Assembly: GCA_903949285.1 (NCBI GenBank)
Contig: CAJAYT010000096.1
Location: 1-64,000, forward strand
Direction: 5' to 3'
From: an uncultured Burkholderiales bacterium
Lineage (GTDB): Bacteria > Pseudomonadota > Gammaproteobacteria > Burkholderiales > Burkholderiaceae_C
DNA length: 64,000 nt
This document shows positions 35,201-43,896 of this stretch, one piece after another. The number at the start of each line of letters is the position of its first letter. Positions within the stretch are counted from its first letter, which is position 1. The position numbers and the translations under genes were made by a program. The notes beneath the pieces are model-generated. The model had not been told where the DNA came from. It worked only from the letters and a program-made list of their open reading frames with translations, and did not search any database.

Positions 35201-37483
35201 TCCCACCCCTGCACCCCCACTCACACTCCCTACTGCGTAGCTGTCCGTGATTGATCCAGAAGTAATGGAGCCCACCAGGCCGCCCGTACCCGCGGCGCCG
35301 TTGACGTTGCCCGTTGCATAACTGTTGGTCACGTTGCCTGATGTTGATGAGCCTATAAGCCCACCCGTACCCGCTGCACCACTCACATTGCCTGTAGCAT
35401 AACTATTTGTGATGCTGCCAGTGGTCACCGACCCTTCTAATCCACCGCTACCTGCGGCCCCAACTATCACGCCTGTTGCGAAGCTGTTGGTGATATTGCC
35501 AGCAGTGCTGCTGCCGACCAAACCACCCGTACCTGCTGCGCCGGTTACGCTACCCGTGTTGTAACTGTTGTTCACCAAGCTAGAGCCACTATTGCCAATA
35601 AGTCCGCCCGTTCCTGCTCCTCCAATCGTATTGCCCCCCGTCAGGCCAATATTTTGAATAATGTTTAAACCACTCGTAACACCAAAGAGTCCCATATTAG
35701 CCGTACCGGGCTGATTGATGCTCAGGCTGGCAACGGTATGTCCGAGCCCATCAAAGTTTCCAGTAAAAGGCGCAGCAGTCGACCCAATCGGCGTGAAACC
35801 AGCGCCGTTATTCCATCCCCCAGTACTGGCAAAAATATTGGAGCCCAACGCAAAATTTCCTCCAAGTCTCCCGTTGATCCCCTGAAGATCAACACCGCTC
35901 GTGCTGTCAACAGCTCCCAGAGAATTTAAAACGACGTAACTAATAACTGCGCCGTCCGTCCCCAGTTGCGTACTAAAGTTATTTCCAGCTTGAAGGTTAA
36001 TGGGTGCATTGACTAAATAATTGGAAGTGTTACCTAAATTCGAACCCGATTGGCCGTATTGCAAAATCAGCTTGGCAGTACTTCCAGTCGCAGTAATGGG
36101 GCTATTGATATGGATGTTATTTTGAGCATTCAGCGTGAGGGAATTATTACTTGACCAATTAACTGGATCGTTGATATTGATGTTTCCCGAGGTCCCAGAG
36201 GTGCCCTGTGTGCTCAAGATTGAAATATCTGTGCTGGCCAAATTGGAGGAGACCGTTGCGCCCGTGATGTTGCCCCCAGAGGCTGCGATTGTGAAATCTG
36301 TAGGATCAATGATCCATTTACCTTGTCTCCCTTGTGCAGCAGTGGTACTAATCTTTGTAAGAGGTCCTATCGATACGTTGCTTGCAGAGGTTTCGATGCT
36401 GCCGCCTGTGCCCCCAAGGCCTCCCCCTAGCGCACTTATACTTGCATTGATAGTTGTCGCCCCCTTTGGGTTTTTGGGGTCGACTGCTACGTAAATAACT
36501 CCTCCGTCTGCTGCGGTGTTGTTCGCTGCGCTTGCACTTAAGGTGCCGTTGAGTATGACGGCGTTACTGGCTTTTAAAATAATTCGCCCCGCATTGGTCG
36601 TAACTCCGTTGGCCTCTAGGGTGCCAGAATTAATGACGCTACCCCTTAGCCGGTCAACGGCCTGGCTTGACAAAAGGATTGAGCCGTCTGGACCCGGTGC
36701 AGCAAAATGATTTTGAATCAAATTCTTTAGGAGGCTGGGTGCAACGGTAACATTGTTCAAAGTTGAAGAGGGACCTAGACTGAGCGTGACCGACTGATTG
36801 CCGCCCACAAGTGCAATGGTTCCTTGTTCAGCGATGAGCACACCGCTGTTTTGTACCTCAGGAGCCATGAGGGCAATATAGCCGCCCATACTTGTCCGAA
36901 TGGAGCCCTCATTTAGCAATAGAGCAGCTTTTTGCGTTGTCTGAAACGTTGTCCCCCCATTCATGAAACTCAGCGAACCCATTTGTTGTGTGGTTGCCAA
37001 AATGCTACCGACATTAACGTTTGCACTGGGTGCAAAATAAATTCCGGAGGTGTTGGTTAGATAGACTACACCGTTGGAATTTAAACTTCCAAATATCTGA
37101 ATGGGATTTGCTGCATTGACACGGTTAAGTACAACAGAAGCCGCACTGGGTTGAAGAAAATTGACTGTAGCGTTAGTGCCTATATCAAACGTATTCCAAT
37201 TGATAACGGCTCGGTTACTGGTTTGGCTGATATTTAAGGTGCTGTTAACAGAGTTGACTGTATTTATCGTTGCAGTACCGCCTGTCACCACAGCTCCCGT
37301 TGGGAGTTGATTGGGGAGTGGAGGTGCGCCCTTTGCTGGGCTAAAAATCATCAATGCTAATAGCGAAATATAGCTACAGTGCCGTGACATTGAGAATCGG
37401 TGACGTATTGAATATCGCAATTCGCGAGGAGCTTTCTGCCTGCCCCGTAAAAAGCCCCGCATCACATTAAAAGTGTGATTCAT
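32216..37483 (-). CDS. TpsA-type filamentous-haemagglutinin-like adhesin with MBG and GLUG repeats
   Basis: A 1755-residue exoprotein secreted by the TpsB partner encoded just upstream. After a long signal region (about residues 1-52) comes the TPS secretion domain, with INWNTFDIG and the NPIQIFGSL...YLTNTSGIYF segment. Five GLUG-type units (about 615-778) and nine MBG-type repeats of about 78 residues (about 915-1620) follow. No toxin domain is seen at the C-terminus, which ends in a short Cys-containing tail, so adhesion or biofilm is more likely than contact inhibition. The start is uncertain: the ATG at 37390 gives a shorter signal peptide. Confidence 0.88.
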   Translation of the reverse strand: MNHTFNVMRGFLRGRQKAPRELRYSIRHRFSMSRHCSYISLLALMIFSPAKGAPPLPNQLPTGAVVTGGTATINTVNSVNSTLNISQTSNRAVINWNTFDIGTNATVNFLQPSAASVVLNRVNAANPIQIFGSLNSNGVVYLTNTSGIYFAPSANVNVGSILATTQQMGSLSFMNGGTTFQTTQKAALLLNEGSIRTSMGGYIALMAPEVQNSGVLIAEQGTIALVGGNQSVTLSLGPSSTLNNVTVAPSLLKNLIQNHFAAPGPDGSILLSSQAVDRLRGSVINSGTLEANGVTTNAGRIILKASNAVILNGTLSASAANNTAADGGVIYVAVDPKNPKGATTINASISALGGGLGGTGGSIETSASNVSIGPLTKISTTAAQGRQGKWIIDPTDFTIAASGGNITGATVSSNLASTDISILSTQGTSGTSGNININDPVNWSSNNSLTLNAQNNIHINSPITATGSTAKLILQYGQSGSNLGNTSNYLVNAPINLQAGNNFSTQLGTDGAVISYVVLNSLGAVDSTSGVDLQGINGRLGGNFALGSNIFASTGGWNNGAGFTPIGSTAAPFTGNFDGLGHTVASLSINQPGTANMGLFGVTSGLNIIQNIGLTGGNTIGGAGTGGLIGNSGSSLVNNSYNTGSVTGAAGTGGLVGSSTAGNITNSFATGVIVGAAGSGGLEGSVTTGSITNSYATGNVSGAAGTGGLIGSSTSGNVTNSYATGNVNGAAGTGGLVGSITSGSITDSYAVGSVSGGAGVGGIVGATSGAVTSSVWNVTSGPGSSVGGGLGLTTTQMQQQANFAGWDFNNTWFLYPGLTFPLLKSFMTSVTVTATSPTVQYDGNAFLGSLGVTYSTPVTSNVLGALAFIGPGVNAIDVGSYPITPSGLYSNQTGYIFSYVGGNLTITQAPLLISGATTLSIYNARAQTNTFSTSGLKGSDTVTGVSGQASGTNYSPTAYADTLSTAIGTGLSNYAIAYTNGSLNIGRAALIVTGVNNTAQYTSQLQTNSGASYAGKQGNDTFTISGYASAFNSSPTPYADNLVVSGAALANYTVVLNNGSLAIGQAPLTVIGTNNTVQYSGVSQINTGATYSGQLGGDTFIISGYASGLNYSTTPYSDHLNINGPASGNYNVSYTNGSLVIGQATLIVTGVNHSVQYNANPQFNSGASYTGNKGSDTFTIAGYANGLNYSKNPYADNLVVSGASLANYSVIYNNGNLTIGQATLSVNGTNNTVQYNGTNQTHSGAVYSGQQGSDTFTISGYASAQNYSVTPYADNLVASGAALANYTVVYNNGSLSVGQATLSVIGSNNTVQYNGFTQNNTGATYSGQLGGDTFAISGYASGLNYSTSPYTDHLVVSGASLSNYKSVYVNGSLSISQAPLSVIGSRNSVKYSGISQSNTGATYSGQLGGDTFIISGYASGLNYSTTPYSDHLSVSGGSAGNYKVTYNNGSLSIEQATLTLTGSNNSLPYNGNLQTNSGVTYTGQQGSDSFTIQGLAQGTNYNSIGYSDHLTAAGSALVNYAVIVNNGSLSISKTALSVNGSNQSVIYNGLVQSNLLSSLTVVGLKGGDTITSINGLANGKNYSQASYPDNLSGATGVGISNYNISYTNGSLSIGQAALTIIVDNATKIQNTPNPAFTSSVVGFKGSDNIFNSTNNQINYVTTADTLSLKGVYVISSNGLVPKTNNYSLTNDIDGTLTITDSSVVSQQKITSTAVYKNMNPSTFAETLPCLSEPPQKVKTVYLPVDCARHSLNVGY
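32630..34745 (-). repeat. Nine tandem 234-base (78-residue) MBG-like repeats
   Basis: Each unit runs from N-(N/H/Q)-(T/S)-V-x-Y-x-G through GATYSGQ.G.DTF.ISGYA, NYS..PY.D.L and NGSLSIGQA. Two units share an identical 56-base stretch (33210-33265 and 34146-34201), which points to recent gene conversion or unequal crossing-over. Confidence 0.88.
35150..35640 (-). repeat. GLUG-type repeats within TpsA
   Basis: About six units of roughly 28 residues with the pattern TGGL(I/V)GS...G.(I/V)(T/N)NSYATG.V.GAAG, the GLUG motif found in bacterial surface adhesins. Confidence 0.85.
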
Positions 37484-37522
37484 GGCATAGAGTCTAATAA
37501 ATCTTAGAAGAACCGGTATTCA

Positions 37523-39274
37523 TTAAAACGGTACAGACGCAGTCAACCAAAACCTGTTGCAACAGTTGCCACTGTTTTGATTGAGAGACTGCGCAACGGA
37601 TATGGGTAAATTGCCTGTGCGTGCGGCCCACATCCCTTTTATTTGTAACCCCCTAGAATTGCTCCACCCAAGGCTGGTTCCAATTCCTTGCAAGGCATAG
37701 GCATTGTCGGCGGGGGCGCCCGAGAAGTTGCTCTTCTTATAGCTCTGGACCCCTGCGTAGTCGTAAAAACCAGTTATTACAAAATGCATGGGTAGTGTTT
37801 GTAATAACTCAAAGGTGCTCAATGTGCCTTGACTCGCGCTGGCTTGTCCGCTGGCGTAGGCGCGGACCCCGTAAGGTCCCCCAAGGTACAGTTGCTCTGA
37901 GGGGTCCATATTCTTACTTGCAAATTGACCTGACGTGCCAAGGTAAGCCGTTAAGTTTTGGGTGATGGATTGTTGACGGTTTAGCGTATAGCGCAATTTA
38001 TTAAAGTAACCGTTGACTTGTGGCCCGCTTTGATCTGCGCTCAGGGAAGGGGAGTTATTAAGATACACCATACCCGTTGAAGCAACCACGGAGCCAGAAT
38101 TGACCCCTCCGCTGAAAAAACCATCTTGATGATTTCCGCTCAAACTTACCTGAAAAACTGAGGTGCTGTATTGACTTGTAGCCTGCGCAACGGCGAAGTT
38201 GGAGAAACTGCTGTAGTTGTAATTGCCCAGCACAAACAGATTAGTGAATTGACTGCGAATCACGGGGTAGGTGAGCTCAGCACCCTGCGAGTTTGACTGT
38301 CCGTGTGCTTGTAATTGACTAAACTTATCCTCTATAACTCCGTAGGTCAAATAGCTTGCGTTGATTCCGCCGCGAAGACCACTCTCGGACAAGGGTGCAG
38401 TGACTGAGACACGCTCATAGTTTGAGCCCTTGGTGTACAAGCCGAACAAATTGACTTGTTCGCCGACTCCCTTGAGGCCATTCAAACTTATACTTGCGCT
38501 GACTCTGTTGAGTCCTGTGGCGTATTGACCAAAATTATCTACCCCTACGACCCCCTCAACTGCGGGTTTGTCCGTCACGGTTAACAAAAGAATCGTCTCC
38601 CCCGGGTACGCACCTTCTTTGAGGGAGTTGGACACGCGCAGATCGGGTTGATCGTTTAAGCTCAGCATGGCTCGTTCAAACTCAGCGAGCGAGATCGATG
38701 TCCGGCGAGGAATAGCGTTGTAAATCCAGGCCTGTACGCGCTCTGATGAAACGTGTTTTGACTGGTTATCTATCAAAATCTGTCCAAGGGAGGCCTCCAG
38801 TATTTGGATGACAAGCACACCGTTTGTAATATCTTGCTCGGGCAAGATGATACGCACCAACCATCCCTCGTCCCTATAGTAAAGCGTTAGCGCGTCCAAC
38901 GCTTTGCTGAGTTCTGTGAAGCTAACGGGGCCGTCTATGTAGGGCTTGATCAGCTTTTGAAGTACAGATGTTTCAACCCTTTGATTGCCCGCAAAGTGAA
39001 CCGTACGAACTGTAAACCTCTCCCCCCCGGTCTCATCTTCAAGCAAGGAGGCGTGTTCTAGGTCTTTGCCTGGTTGTGGGAGTGTAAAAATAGGCCTTTG
39101 AGTTTTAATGCCCTCTAAAATTGAGCCAGCGGAGGGTGCTTGCGTTGTTTGTTGCGGCGGTACTTGCGCATGCACATTTGTATGAAATAAGGTTAATGAA
39201 AGCAGATAAATAGTTGCTCTCGAAGTTCTTATACAAACCGTACGCCCCTGCGGGCTCTTTGAAAAGATCTTCAT
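37523..39274 (-). CDS. TpsB-type outer-membrane transporter (ShlB/FhaC family)
   Basis: The outer-membrane pore that exports the TpsA adhesin encoded 39 bases downstream. It has a signal peptide ending HAQ, a POTRA domain (VRTVHFAGNQRVETSVLQKLIKPYIDG), a second POTRA-like part (GQILIDNQS to TDKPAVEGVVGVDNFGQ) and a C-terminal 16-strand barrel ending in a phenylalanine (WLTASVPF), as needed for insertion by BAM. 583 residues is normal. The ribosome site AAAGGTC precedes the ATG. Confidence 0.93.
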   Translation of the reverse strand: MKIFSKSPQGRTVCIRTSRATIYLLSLTLFHTNVHAQVPPQQTTQAPSAGSILEGIKTQRPIFTLPQPGKDLEHASLLEDETGGERFTVRTVHFAGNQRVETSVLQKLIKPYIDGPVSFTELSKALDALTLYYRDEGWLVRIILPEQDITNGVLVIQILEASLGQILIDNQSKHVSSERVQAWIYNAIPRRTSISLAEFERAMLSLNDQPDLRVSNSLKEGAYPGETILLLTVTDKPAVEGVVGVDNFGQYATGLNRVSASISLNGLKGVGEQVNLFGLYTKGSNYERVSVTAPLSESGLRGGINASYLTYGVIEDKFSQLQAHGQSNSQGAELTYPVIRSQFTNLFVLGNYNYSSFSNFAVAQATSQYSTSVFQVSLSGNHQDGFFSGGVNSGSVVASTGMVYLNNSPSLSADQSGPQVNGYFNKLRYTLNRQQSITQNLTAYLGTSGQFASKNMDPSEQLYLGGPYGVRAYASGQASASQGTLSTFELLQTLPMHFVITGFYDYAGVQSYKKSNFSGAPADNAYALQGIGTSLGWSNSRGLQIKGMWAARTGNLPISVAQSLNQNSGNCCNRFWLTASVPF

Positions 39275-39479
39275 ATAGTCGACCTTTGAGGGCGTTAATT
39301 TTTCTAGTGGGTTGGTTGCTTCAAAAATAAAATATCTACTTTATTTTTGAGTCGTAGATTTACACATCTTTCAATTCACTGTAAGCCCAAGGCCGAATTT
39401 AACATGAAATTGATAATTCGTCTGTACCCCACCATACATTCCCTGTCGAAGTGGTGTAGCTTCTTTAAATCATTTGTCC

Positions 39480-39494
39480 AGGTACCGTGTACCT
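39480..39494. promoter_or_regulatory. 15-base palindrome upstream of the PhzF gene
   Basis: AGGTAC-CGT-GTACCT is a perfect inverted repeat 84-99 bases upstream of the PhzF start, in a 304-base intergenic stretch that otherwise shows no gene. Possible operator; no regulator is adjacent. Confidence 0.35.
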
Positions 39495-39578
39495 AGAAGA
39501 GTCTTTTGCCCATCACGGTAAAGGTGCAGATATACTGCTTGTAATGCTCATCCCAATAGAATCAAAGGATATAAAGCG

Positions 39579-40418
39579 ATGATTAAGAATTATTTATTTA
39601 GCCAAGTAGACGTATTCACCCATCAGCCCTTGCTTGGCAATCCCTTGGCGGTTGTGCACTCAGCAGACGACCTATCAGATCATCGAATGGCACAGTTTGC
39701 CAATTGGACAAATCTTTCTGAGACGACGTTTTTGCTAAACCCCGTGAATCCATTAGCAGACTACAGGGTCCGAATCTTCACCCCAAGCAGAGAACTTCCA
39801 TTTGCGGGGCACCCAACGCTGGGCTCTTGTTATGCGTGGCTTGCTAATGGGGGCACACCCAAGTCTTCGGATTTTATTATTCAAGAGTGTGAGATCGGCT
39901 TGATTAAGATTCGACGCGATAAGGACTTACTCAGTTTTGCAGCGCCGCCTTTGATCAGAACTGGACCACTCGATGGGAGTACTTTGGTGAAATTAGCGGA
40001 CGCGCTTGGCGTGAATGAGGCCGACATCACCGCCCATCAGTGGGTAGACAATGGACCCGGGTGGTGCGCTGTCATGCTTAAAACTGCTGAACTGGTTCTC
40101 TCAATAAAGCCAGATGCCTCAAAGCTCAAAGAGTTCAAACTTGGTGTGATTGGTCCATACCCTAGTGGGGGTGAGTGTGATTATGAGGTGAGGGCGTTTG
40201 TCGTGCCTTTTGGTATCACTGAAGATCCGGTCACGGGCAGTTTGAACGCGGGTATTGCCAGTTGGATGACGAACTCTGGTCTATCCAAGGATAACTACAC
40301 CGTATCACAGGGCACTGCACTGGGAAGGCAGGGCAGAGTCTATATTCAAAAGGCGGCGGGCGACGTATGGGTAGGTGGACATGTCGCGGCTTGTGTCAAG
40401 GGTTCGGTCTCGATTTAA
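39579..40418 (+). CDS. PhzF-family isomerase/epimerase-like protein
   Basis: A 279-residue member of the PhzF/diaminopimelate-epimerase fold. Key features are DVFTHQPLLGNPLAVV at the N-terminus, the catalytic Glu in the segment NLSETTFLL, FTPSRELPFAGHPTLGS, and the second-lobe motif EDPVTGSLNAGIA. Most bacterial PhzF proteins have unknown substrates. AAAGG lies 13 bases upstream of the ATG. The gene converges with the benzoate operon, 12 bases apart. No phenazine genes are near, so a phenazine role is not implied. Confidence 0.9.
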   Translation: MIKNYLFSQVDVFTHQPLLGNPLAVVHSADDLSDHRMAQFANWTNLSETTFLLNPVNPLADYRVRIFTPSRELPFAGHPTLGSCYAWLANGGTPKSSDFIIQECEIGLIKIRRDKDLLSFAAPPLIRTGPLDGSTLVKLADALGVNEADITAHQWVDNGPGWCAVMLKTAELVLSIKPDASKLKEFKLGVIGPYPSGGECDYEVRAFVVPFGITEDPVTGSLNAGIASWMTNSGLSKDNYTVSQGTALGRQGRVYIQKAAGDVWVGGHVAACVKGSVSI

Positions 40419-40430
40419 AGCCGCGCTGAG

Positions 40431-41159
40431 TTAGACGCCTAAGTACTGGGCAAGTTCTGGGTTCTGAATCAAATGACTGGAGTCGCCTTCTAGGGCGACT
40501 AGTCCTTTTTGTAAAACCAGAGCTCGGTTACTTTTGGACAAGACCTTGTGCCAATCTCTATCTACGATTAATACGGCTAAGCCGCATTTCTTTATTTCAT
40601 CTATGACGCGCCAGACCTCTTCAACTATTAAGGGCGCGAGTCCCTCTGTCGCTTCATCAAGGATGATTAAGTCTGGATGAGTCATTAACGCACGTCCAAT
40701 GGAGAGCATTTGCTGCTCCCCGCCTGAGAGTTGATTGCCCTGGTGATTTAGACGCTCGGCGAGCCTGGGAAATATGGACAGCACACGCTCAAGTGTCCAG
40801 TCCTCTCGCTCCTCTCGCTCGTCTCGTCCTTTGCGCGAGGCCATAACCATGTTCTCGCGAACACTTAGGTTACCAAAGATACCGCGTCCTTCGGGGACGT
40901 ACGCAATCCCCAGGCGTGCCACTTCGTGGGGGCGAGCTTTAGAGATGTCATGCCCGAAGAGGCTGATACTGCCATCGCGCTGTGTGATGTGTCCAAGCAG
41001 CGTGCGTATAAGGGTGGTTTTGCCCATGCCGTTTCGACCCAGTAGTCCAACAGTCTCCCCTCTGCGAATACTGATATCCACCCCGTTCAAAACGTGGCTA
41101 CTGCCGTACCAGGCATGCAGGCGTTGTGCGTTCAAAATGATCTCATTGCTTGAGGACAT
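40431..41159 (-). CDS. Liv-type ABC transporter ATP-binding protein (LivF-like)
   Basis: One of two ATPases of a branched-chain-amino-acid-type importer within the benzoate gene cluster. Walker A is GRNGMGKTT, the signature LSGGEQQM, Walker B LIILDEATEGL. A Glu/Arg run (DEREEREDW) is encoded by 9-base repeats (40802-40828). It overlaps the LivG-like gene by one base and is the last gene of the leftward operon. In this context it probably energises aromatic acid uptake. Confidence 0.92.
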   Translation of the reverse strand: MSSSNEIILNAQRLHAWYGSSHVLNGVDISIRRGETVGLLGRNGMGKTTLIRTLLGHITQRDGSISLFGHDISKARPHEVARLGIAYVPEGRGIFGNLSVRENMVMASRKGRDEREEREDWTLERVLSIFPRLAERLNHQGNQLSGGEQQMLSIGRALMTHPDLIILDEATEGLAPLIVEEVWRVIDEIKKCGLAVLIVDRDWHKVLSKSNRALVLQKGLVALEGDSSHLIQNPELAQYLGV

Positions 41160-41908
41160 CAGTGCTCCCCCAAATAGGCTGCACGCACGAGTGGATTGTT
41201 CCGAACATCGTTTGCTGAACCTGAGGCAATCACACTGCCGTTGACCATCACTGTGATGCGCTGTGCTATACGAAAAACAGCGTCCATATCGTGTTCAACG
41301 AGCAAAATAGAGTGGTGTATTTTTAGCCTCTGTAAAAGAAGCAGCATGCGCTCGGTCTCCTCTGCACCCATGCCGGCTAAGGGCTCATCTAGTAGTAATA
41401 TTTTTGGCGCAGTGGACAAGCACATCGCAATTTCGAGTTGACGCTTTTGCCCGTGGCTCAAAAACCCGGCTTGGCGCTCAAGCACGTCACCCAGCCCAAC
41501 AAGGTGAGCGGCTTCACGTCCAATTTCCAGTGTTTTAGGGTCACTTTGGGCCACTCGCCAAAATGCCCAGGGTGTTTGAATTTTTGCCTGTGCAGAAAGC
41601 CTACAGTTCTCTAAAACACTAAAGCTTGGGTAGATGGTGTTGCGCTGGTAACTGCGACCCAAACCGGCCCGGGCACGTTCAGACTGAGTCCAGTTTGAGA
41701 CGTCTTGACCTAGTAATTCGACTCGCCCCGATGAGGGCGTTAGTTCCCCTGAGAGTAAATTAATCAAAGTAGATTTGCCTGCACCATTGGTACCAATGAC
41801 GGCGTGAACAATGCCTCTCTCTAATTCAATAGATACATCGTTGACGGCAACTAAACCGCCAAAGTGGCGGCTGAGGTGTTCGCACCTCATTAAAATCTCG
41901 CCGTTCAT
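41159..41908 (-). CDS. Liv-type ABC transporter ATP-binding protein (LivG-like)
   Basis: The second ATPase, 249 residues: Walker A GTNGAGKST, signature LSHGQKRQL (a common LivG variant), Walker B ILLLDEPLAGM, and H-loop LVEHDMDAV. It overlaps the permease gene by 4 bases (ATGA), so the two are translationally coupled. Confidence 0.92.
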   Translation of the reverse strand: MNGEILMRCEHLSRHFGGLVAVNDVSIELERGIVHAVIGTNGAGKSTLINLLSGELTPSSGRVELLGQDVSNWTQSERARAGLGRSYQRNTIYPSFSVLENCRLSAQAKIQTPWAFWRVAQSDPKTLEIGREAAHLVGLGDVLERQAGFLSHGQKRQLEIAMCLSTAPKILLLDEPLAGMGAEETERMLLLLQRLKIHHSILLVEHDMDAVFRIAQRITVMVNGSVIASGSANDVRNNPLVRAAYLGEH

Positions 41909-42900
41909 GTTAGCTCCTCTTGAGAGCGCTCTGCTTGGTGGTTGGAGTTGCCCAAAAGCCGGTCTAAGAATTGGCGAGGAAGCTCTGTCAACCCACTGGG
42001 CATTAAGGCTACACAGGCAATGATGGTCAAACCCAGTCCAAGGTGCCAGTGTTTGGTAAAACTACCAAAGATGAGCTCAGACTGAAAAAATTCTTGTAGG
42101 AGGACAAACGCAAAGGCACCAATAATTGCACCGTGCATGCGTCCCAGTCCTCCAAGAATGATCATTACCAAAACTGTACCGCTTAAGTGCCATCCAAGGA
42201 GCTCTGGATTAACAAATCCGTCCTTAACGGCAAACAAGTAACCCGCCGCTCCAGCAACTGCGCCAGAGATCGTGAATGCTGCAAGCTTGTAAGGGTAGAC
42301 AGAAAAGCCTGTTGCAATCATCCGTTGCTCATTGACTTTAATGCCGGCCAACGCACGCCCGAAAGGCGAGCGCAGTAGCTGAGAAAGAAAAAGAAAGCCA
42401 ACAAGCAAGCTTAACCAAATGAGTCCGTACATCTGCAGGGGTTGGTCCAAATCTACCCAACCCCAGGTCGGTTTAACGTACATATAAATCCCGTCGGTTC
42501 CACCGCCTACAGATGTATCGTGAACGATGAAATAGGCCATCTGCGAGAACGCCAGGGTGACCATAATAAAGTAGACCCCCTGGGTCCTCAGCGCAAGGGC
42601 GCCTACTGCCAAAGCAAAAGTGCTGGCCAATACAACCGACTCAATACCGGACAACCAAAGGCTAGGGGTGCCACCGTCAGAGGGGGCCAATAGGACGGCT
42701 GCATAGGCGCCGACACCAAAAAAAGCAGCTTGCCCAAAGCATACCAACCCAGTGCTGCCCACCAAGAGCTCCAGACTGAGTGCAAATAGGGCGTAAATCA
42801 TAATCTTAGCCACTAAGTCCGCTCCGTATGAGCCGACAACAAAGGGCCACAAAGCGAGAAGGCCAAAAACGGTTATGACAAATGTTTTGTGATAGCGCAT
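41905..42900 (-). CDS. Liv-type ABC transporter permease (LivM-like)
   Basis: A 331-residue permease with about ten helices and the LivM-type coupling segment RSPFGRALAGIKVNEQRMIATGFSVYPYKLAAF. It pairs with the LivH-like permease encoded 15 bases upstream to form the channel of the transporter. The C-terminus is short and charged. Confidence 0.92.
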   Translation of the reverse strand: MRYHKTFVITVFGLLALWPFVVGSYGADLVAKIMIYALFALSLELLVGSTGLVCFGQAAFFGVGAYAAVLLAPSDGGTPSLWLSGIESVVLASTFALAVGALALRTQGVYFIMVTLAFSQMAYFIVHDTSVGGGTDGIYMYVKPTWGWVDLDQPLQMYGLIWLSLLVGFLFLSQLLRSPFGRALAGIKVNEQRMIATGFSVYPYKLAAFTISGAVAGAAGYLFAVKDGFVNPELLGWHLSGTVLVMIILGGLGRMHGAIIGAFAFVLLQEFFQSELIFGSFTKHWHLGLGLTIIACVALMPSGLTELPRQFLDRLLGNSNHQAERSQEELT

Positions 42901-42915
42901 AGAGTTACCTGTGTC

Positions 42916-43794
42916 TCAAACTTTAAAGAGACCCTTTGGACGCCACAAAAGAATGAGTGCCATCATCACATAGATCAGTCCGCCTGCAATTTGGGGGAGT
43001 AGTAATTTACCAAACGTATCAACCAGTCCAATGAGTAAGGCCGCAAGCATGGCTCCTTTGATCGATCCAACGCCCCCGATGATGACCACCACAAAGCAAA
43101 TGATCAATACACCGTCACCCATTCCTGGGTAAACGCTTGAGACTGGAGCTGCAATCATTCCTGCAAATGCCGCTAAGGCCACGCCAGCTGCAAAGACAAT
43201 GCGGTAAAGGAGTGTGATATCGATTCCCAAACTCTCGACCATCTCTCGGTTACTGGTGCCTGCTCGTATCATCATCCCTAAGCGGGTGCGAGTGAATACA
43301 AACCACATACCCACTGATAAGAGTAAGCACACTACGCTTATGAAAATTCGGTAAAGAGGATAAGTCATCATCTCGCCTAAGGGTAGGGCTTTGTCTAAAT
43401 AGGGGGGAATGGTGACGCCGTGCACATCGTCCCCCACGCTTAAGCTGCGCAACTCCTCAAATACCAAAATGAGGCCGTACGTCATGAGCACTTGCTGCAG
43501 ATGATCACGCTTATAGAGGTAGCTAAAGAACGCCCACTCAAGAAAGTAGCCTAACACCACAGAGAGTATGAGCCCTAGAACCAAGGTACTAAAGAACGCC
43601 CCTCCAAAAGTGCCTGAGACTATCGGTGCTAATGCATAAGCCATGTAGGCACCGATCATGTAAAAACTACCGTGCGCCAAGTTGATCACGCCCATGATTC
43701 CAAAGATCAGGGTCAAACCGGATGCGATCAAAAACAGCAACAACCCATACTGCAAGGCATTTAGGCACTGAATTAAAAAAGTAGCAAAGTCCAT
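42916..43794 (-). CDS. Liv-type ABC transporter permease (LivH-like)
   Basis: A 292-residue permease with about eight helices. The LivH signature GLTLIFGIMGVINLAHGSFYMIGAY (residues 25-49) and the coupling loop TRLGMMIRAGTSNREMVESLGIDI are clear. It lies between the LivM-like gene and the binding-protein gene. Confidence 0.92.
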   Translation of the reverse strand: MDFATFLIQCLNALQYGLLLFLIASGLTLIFGIMGVINLAHGSFYMIGAYMAYALAPIVSGTFGGAFFSTLVLGLILSVVLGYFLEWAFFSYLYKRDHLQQVLMTYGLILVFEELRSLSVGDDVHGVTIPPYLDKALPLGEMMTYPLYRIFISVVCLLLSVGMWFVFTRTRLGMMIRAGTSNREMVESLGIDITLLYRIVFAAGVALAAFAGMIAAPVSSVYPGMGDGVLIICFVVVIIGGVGSIKGAMLAALLIGLVDTFGKLLLPQIAGGLIYVMMALILLWRPKGLFKV

Positions 43795-43896
43795 CTAGGA
43801 TATTTGATGTTGAATAAACAGTAAATGAACTTTTAGCTCAAAGTGTAGTTTTAAGGTTCGGGTTTGAGTTTAGGTTTGATTCTCATCTCGAGGGCA

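Noticed and set aside
36135..36494. Rightward open frame of 119 codons inside tpsA
   Set aside because: It is a shadow of the repeat-rich adhesin frame, with no ribosome site or family.
39579..40418. PhzF protein as evidence for phenazine synthesis
   Set aside because: No other phz genes are present, and the PhzF fold is widespread with other roles.
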